Source: Saccharomonospora cyanea NA-134
GTDB taxonomy: Bacteria; Actinomycetota; Actinomycetes; Mycobacteriales; Pseudonocardiaceae
Direction: 5' to 3'
DNA length: 64,000 nt
Assembly (NCBI RefSeq): GCF_000244975.1
Contig: NZ_CM001440.1
Location: 2,526,325-2,590,324 of the forward strand
Shown here: one piece after another, positions 61,420 through 64,000 of the stretch
Position numbering within the stretch: position 1 is the stretch's first letter
How the letters are laid out: every line of letters starts with the position of its first letter
Notes under the pieces: generated by a model
The model's input: the letters and a program-made list of their open reading frames with translations, nothing else
What the model was told of the DNA's origin: nothing
Databases searched by the model: none
Translations under genes and position numbers: made by a program

Positions 61420-62703
61420 TCAGCGGGTGTCGGGCCTGTGCTCGGTGATCCAGCGGGCTGCCAGGAGTCCCGAGGCGGCGGTGAGGACGGCGGCGGCGAT
61501 GACGGTTGCGTTCAGGCCGAGGGCGTCGGCGACGATACCGGCGACGAGGGCCCCGGCGGCGTAGCCGATGTCCCGCCAGAACCGGTAGGTGCCCAGGGCG
61601 TTGGCCCGCCAGGCGGGGTGGGCGTGGTCGGAGATGGATGCGATGAGGGCCGGGTAGACCATGGCGGTGCCCAAGCCCAGGAAGACCGCGGACAGGACAC
61701 CCGCGAGCAGCGGCCGGTCCAGCAGGGCGAGGGCGAGGACGAAGCCGACGGCCTGGACGAGCATGCCGTAGACGATGAGGGGTTTGCGGCCGATGCGGTC
61801 GGCGAGGTGGCCGGTGGGGATCTGCCCGAGCCCCCACAGGATCGGGTACAGCCCCTTGATCAGGCCGACGGCGGCGAGTCCGAGGCCGTGGTCGGTGAAC
61901 AGCAGGGGGAAGACGCCCCAGGTGAGACCGTCGTTGAGATTGTTGATCAGCCCGGCCTGGCTGGCGCCGCGCAGGGAGCGGTGGTGCCAGGAAGTGCGGG
62001 TGAAGGTGGCCTTCAGACCGGTGTCCTCATCCGTCGGCAGGGGCTTGGTGTGGTTGGCCAGTTCGAGGGCGACGTGGGCGGCGGTGTCGCGGACGATCAG
62101 GGCGAGGGCGAGGCCGGCGACAACGAAGACGACGCCGATGAGTTCGGGGACGGGGCGCAGACCGTAGCTGGTGGCGAGATAACCGGTGAGCAGGGCGGTG
62201 ACGCCGACCGCGGTGTATCCGGCGGCTTCGTTCAGGCCGGTGGCGAGCCCTCGGCGGGAGGGGCCGACAAGGTCGATCTTCATGTTGACAGTCATCGACC
62301 AGGTCAGGCCCTGGTTCAGGCCGAGCAGCACGTTGGCGGCGACGATCCAGCCCCAGGACGGCGCGTAGGCGAGGGCGAAGGGGACGGGGATGCCGAGCAG
62401 CCAGCCGGCCACCAGCAGCTGCTTGCGGCGGAAACGGGCGGTGAGCGCGCCGGCGGCGAGGTTGGTGAACGCCTTGGTGAGGCCGAAGGCGATGATGAAG
62501 GAGAAGACGGCCAGGTCACTGGTCAGGCCGAAGGCCTCGGAGCCGATGAGCGGGACGGTGGTGCGCTCCAGGCCGACCAGGCCGCCGACGCAGATGTTGA
62601 CAACGACTAGCAGGGTGAACTGAAGCCAGTTCTCCCGTAGCCCGAGCCGTACGGGGCGCCCGGCGGCGTCGGTCGGCGTTGTGGTGGTGGGTGTGGTGTT
62701 CAC
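61420..62703 (-). CDS. MFS transporter coupled to MBL/rhodanese gene
   Basis: A 427-residue, 12-helix transporter. G-H-L-A-D-R-I-G-R-K-P-L is the A-like motif in the second half. The GTG start overlaps the stop of the upstream MBL/rhodanese gene (GTGA), so the two are one operon. The substrate might be a sulfur compound, given its neighbour (inference). Confidence 0.87.
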   Translation of the reverse strand: MNTTPTTTTPTDAAGRPVRLGLRENWLQFTLLVVVNICVGGLVGLERTTVPLIGSEAFGLTSDLAVFSFIIAFGLTKAFTNLAAGALTARFRRKQLLVAGWLLGIPVPFALAYAPSWGWIVAANVLLGLNQGLTWSMTVNMKIDLVGPSRRGLATGLNEAAGYTAVGVTALLTGYLATSYGLRPVPELIGVVFVVAGLALALIVRDTAAHVALELANHTKPLPTDEDTGLKATFTRTSWHHRSLRGASQAGLINNLNDGLTWGVFPLLFTDHGLGLAAVGLIKGLYPILWGLGQIPTGHLADRIGRKPLIVYGMLVQAVGFVLALALLDRPLLAGVLSAVFLGLGTAMVYPALIASISDHAHPAWRANALGTYRFWRDIGYAAGALVAGIVADALGLNATVIAAAVLTAASGLLAARWITEHRPDTR

Positions 62704-64000
62704 GGACGGGTGTCCTCCGTGCCCTGGGCGAGCTGCTGGCCGTGGGCGGCGGTGTAGTCGGCCGGTCCGCCGTCCAGGACGGCGATGTCGGTGTGGCCGG
62801 CGCGCTCCAGGAGGCTGGCGGCGGTCATGGCGCGTTCACCGTGCCCGCAGGCCACGACCGGGCCGGCAGGTGCGTCGGCAGTAGTCTCGACGAGGGCGCC
62901 GAGCTCGATGTGCAGCGAGCCGGGGACGTGTCCGGCGGCGAACTCGGCTTCCTGCCGTACGTCGACGTAGGGACGGCCGGCGGCACGGTCGGCGGTGACG
63001 AACGCGGTGGTGCTCTGGGGATTGCCGTCGGCGAGCCAGGCGTCCATGCCGCCGGCGAGGCGGCCGGCGAGACGCTCGTAGCCGATTTTGTACGCCTGCC
63101 AGACGATCTCGCTCAGGTCCTGGTCGTCGTTGACGACGAACGCGAGTGGCGCGGTGTCGGGCAGGAGCCAGCCGAGCCAGGTGCCGAACTGCTCGCGCAG
63201 CGGGATCGACAGGGATCCGGGAATGTGGCCGGTTGCGTAGTCGGCGGCCGGGCGGACGTCGACGACATGGCCGCCGTCGGCCATCAGGGCCCGTACCTGC
63301 TGCGCGCCCAGGGCGGGCAGCAGCGGCTGGGCGGTCAGCACGGCCGGGCCGCGCCGGTTGATCTCGCCGAGGCGGTCGAAGTACGTCGGGTAGGTGCCCA
63401 GGCTCGCGATCAACTGGGCCACGAAGGTGTCCTCGTCCGGTGCGGCGAGCAGCGGGTTGGCCTGCTTCTGCGCGCCGATGGTGGTGGTGCGCTCGGTGCC
63501 GGGCGGCGCCGAGCAGAAGGATCCGGCACCGTGCGTGGGCCACACCCCGGTGGCATCCGGCAACGCGGTCAGTCGCTTCAGCGACCGGTACTGGGCACGG
63601 GCCAGTTCCTCGGTGCGGTCGGCACCCAGGAGGTCGGTGCGGGCGGCGGAGTTCACGATCAGCGACCCGCCGGTGAACACCCCGAGCTCCCGGGCGCCGT
63701 CGAGGAGGAGGAAGGACAGGTGCTCGTCGGTGTGGCCGGGGGTCGCAAGGGCCCGCAGGGTCAGTCCGCCGAGGTCGACCTCGTCGCCGTCGGCCAGGCG
63801 CTGGTGGTCGAAGGCCCGGCGCCCGGCGGCGGAGGCCAGGATCGTGGCGCCGGTGTCGTGACCGAGCTGAACGGCGCCGGAGAGGAAGTCGGCGTGCAGA
63901 TGCGTGTCCGCCGCGAACGCGATGCGCAGCCCGCGCCGCTCGGCTGCCGCCCGCAAGGTGCGCAGGTCGCGGCTGGCGTCCATGGCCAGGGCGCGTCCGT
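62700..64000 (-). CDS. MBL-fold hydrolase with two rhodanese domains (5' end beyond window)
   Basis: At least 433 residues; the frame stays open at the window edge (G-R-A-L-A-M-D-A-S-R). N-terminal metallo-beta-lactamase domain with T-H-L-H-A-D-F-L-S-G, P-G-H-T-D-E-H and P-T-H-G-A-G-S-F-C. Then two rhodanese domains: the first has no active-site Cys (F-V-V-N-D-D-Q), the second has V-V-A-C-G-H-G-E-R. The layout matches persulfide-dioxygenase/rhodanese-like sulfur enzymes, suggesting sulfide or persulfide handling. Coupled to the MFS gene. Confidence 0.85.
   Translation of the reverse strand, partial: GRALAMDASRDLRTLRAAAERRGLRIAFAADTHLHADFLSGAVQLGHDTGATILASAAGRRAFDHQRLADGDEVDLGGLTLRALATPGHTDEHLSFLLLDGARELGVFTGGSLIVNSAARTDLLGADRTEELARAQYRSLKRLTALPDATGVWPTHGAGSFCSAPPGTERTTTIGAQKQANPLLAAPDEDTFVAQLIASLGTYPTYFDRLGEINRRGPAVLTAQPLLPALGAQQVRALMADGGHVVDVRPAADYATGHIPGSLSIPLREQFGTWLGWLLPDTAPLAFVVNDDQDLSEIVWQAYKIGYERLAGRLAGGMDAWLADGNPQSTTAFVTADRAAGRPYVDVRQEAEFAAGHVPGSLHIELGALVETTADAPAGPVVACGHGERAMTAASLLERAGHTDIAVLDGGPADYTAAHGQQLAQGTEDTRP

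Noticed and set aside
1-64000. CRISPR array, rRNA, tRNA, riboswitch
   Set aside because: No regularly spaced repeats and no rRNA or tRNA gene were recognised by eye; a tRNAscan or Rfam search would be needed to exclude small RNAs.

Overview
The window is high-GC (about 70 %) actinobacterial DNA. Frequent GTG/TTG starts, F420-type and DUF3090/SCO1664/DUF3097 core genes, an MptB-type mannosyltransferase and a mycothiol-type DinB protein point to a mycolic-acid-related or Pseudonocardiaceae-like actinomycete (inference from gene content; no rRNA or tRNA gene is seen).

Layout. 1-12.6 kb is orderly chromosomal core: a partial mannosyltransferase, a PPOX/F420 enzyme, LD-carboxypeptidase plus S9 peptidase, DUF3090/SCO1664, two alpha/beta hydrolases, DUF3097, NfeD plus an SPFH protein, an SGNH hydrolase and a YCII/ECF-sigma pair. 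The sigma gene is cut by an IS3-family element (13.1-14.4 kb), followed by a decayed tyrosine recombinase. 15.1-23.3 kb is a seven-subunit complex-I-like membrane operon (nuoA, a fused NuoB/NuoD-like protein with a His/Met-rich linker, nuoH, J, K, L, M, N) with no NADH-input subunits. 23.3-29.5 kb is metal-handling: a P-type ATPase remnant, two DUF305 lipoproteins, a DUF6153 protein, a decayed second nuoN fragment, SHOCT and PepSY-like proteins and a P1B-type ATPase. 29.5-39.5 kb holds a CPxC membrane protein, an amino-acid ABC transporter plus class V PLP enzyme operon behind a perfect 26-bp palindrome, an M56 peptidase with a truncated BlaI-like partner, a third DUF305 and second DUF6153 gene, and a cysteine-synthase-like/MFS operon. 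39.5-42.2 kb is a scrap zone: a complete IS5-family element with a TAA target duplication, an SNF2-helicase fragment and IS30, resolvase and integrase pieces. 43.1-53.9 kb is an arsenic island: an ArsR-GNAT fusion, three flavoproteins, an MFS transporter, ArsC, two ArsR regulators, an arsD'-'arsA chimera and ArsB. It is bounded by a Tn3 transposase remnant and an intact Tn3 transposase (54.0-57.1 kb). 57.3-59.8 kb is a LysR regulator with two SDR genes. 60.2-64 kb has a serine recombinase and an MFS plus metallo-beta-lactamase/rhodanese operon running off the end.

How the parts fit. The most unusual part is the complex-I-like operon. It lacks the electron-input module, its NuoB/D-like protein has lost the cluster cysteines and gained a His/Met linker, NuoJ has a Met-dense helix, a CsoR-like inverted repeat (AATACC-N7-GGTATT) lies just upstream of nuoA, and copper-type DUF305/DUF6153/P-ATPase genes follow. 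This suggests a metal-linked ion-translocating complex. The arsenic island carries repeated ArsR-type operators (ATCGA-N6-TCGAT three times; ATCAA-N6-TTGAT) in its promoters and shows several gene deletions and fusions.
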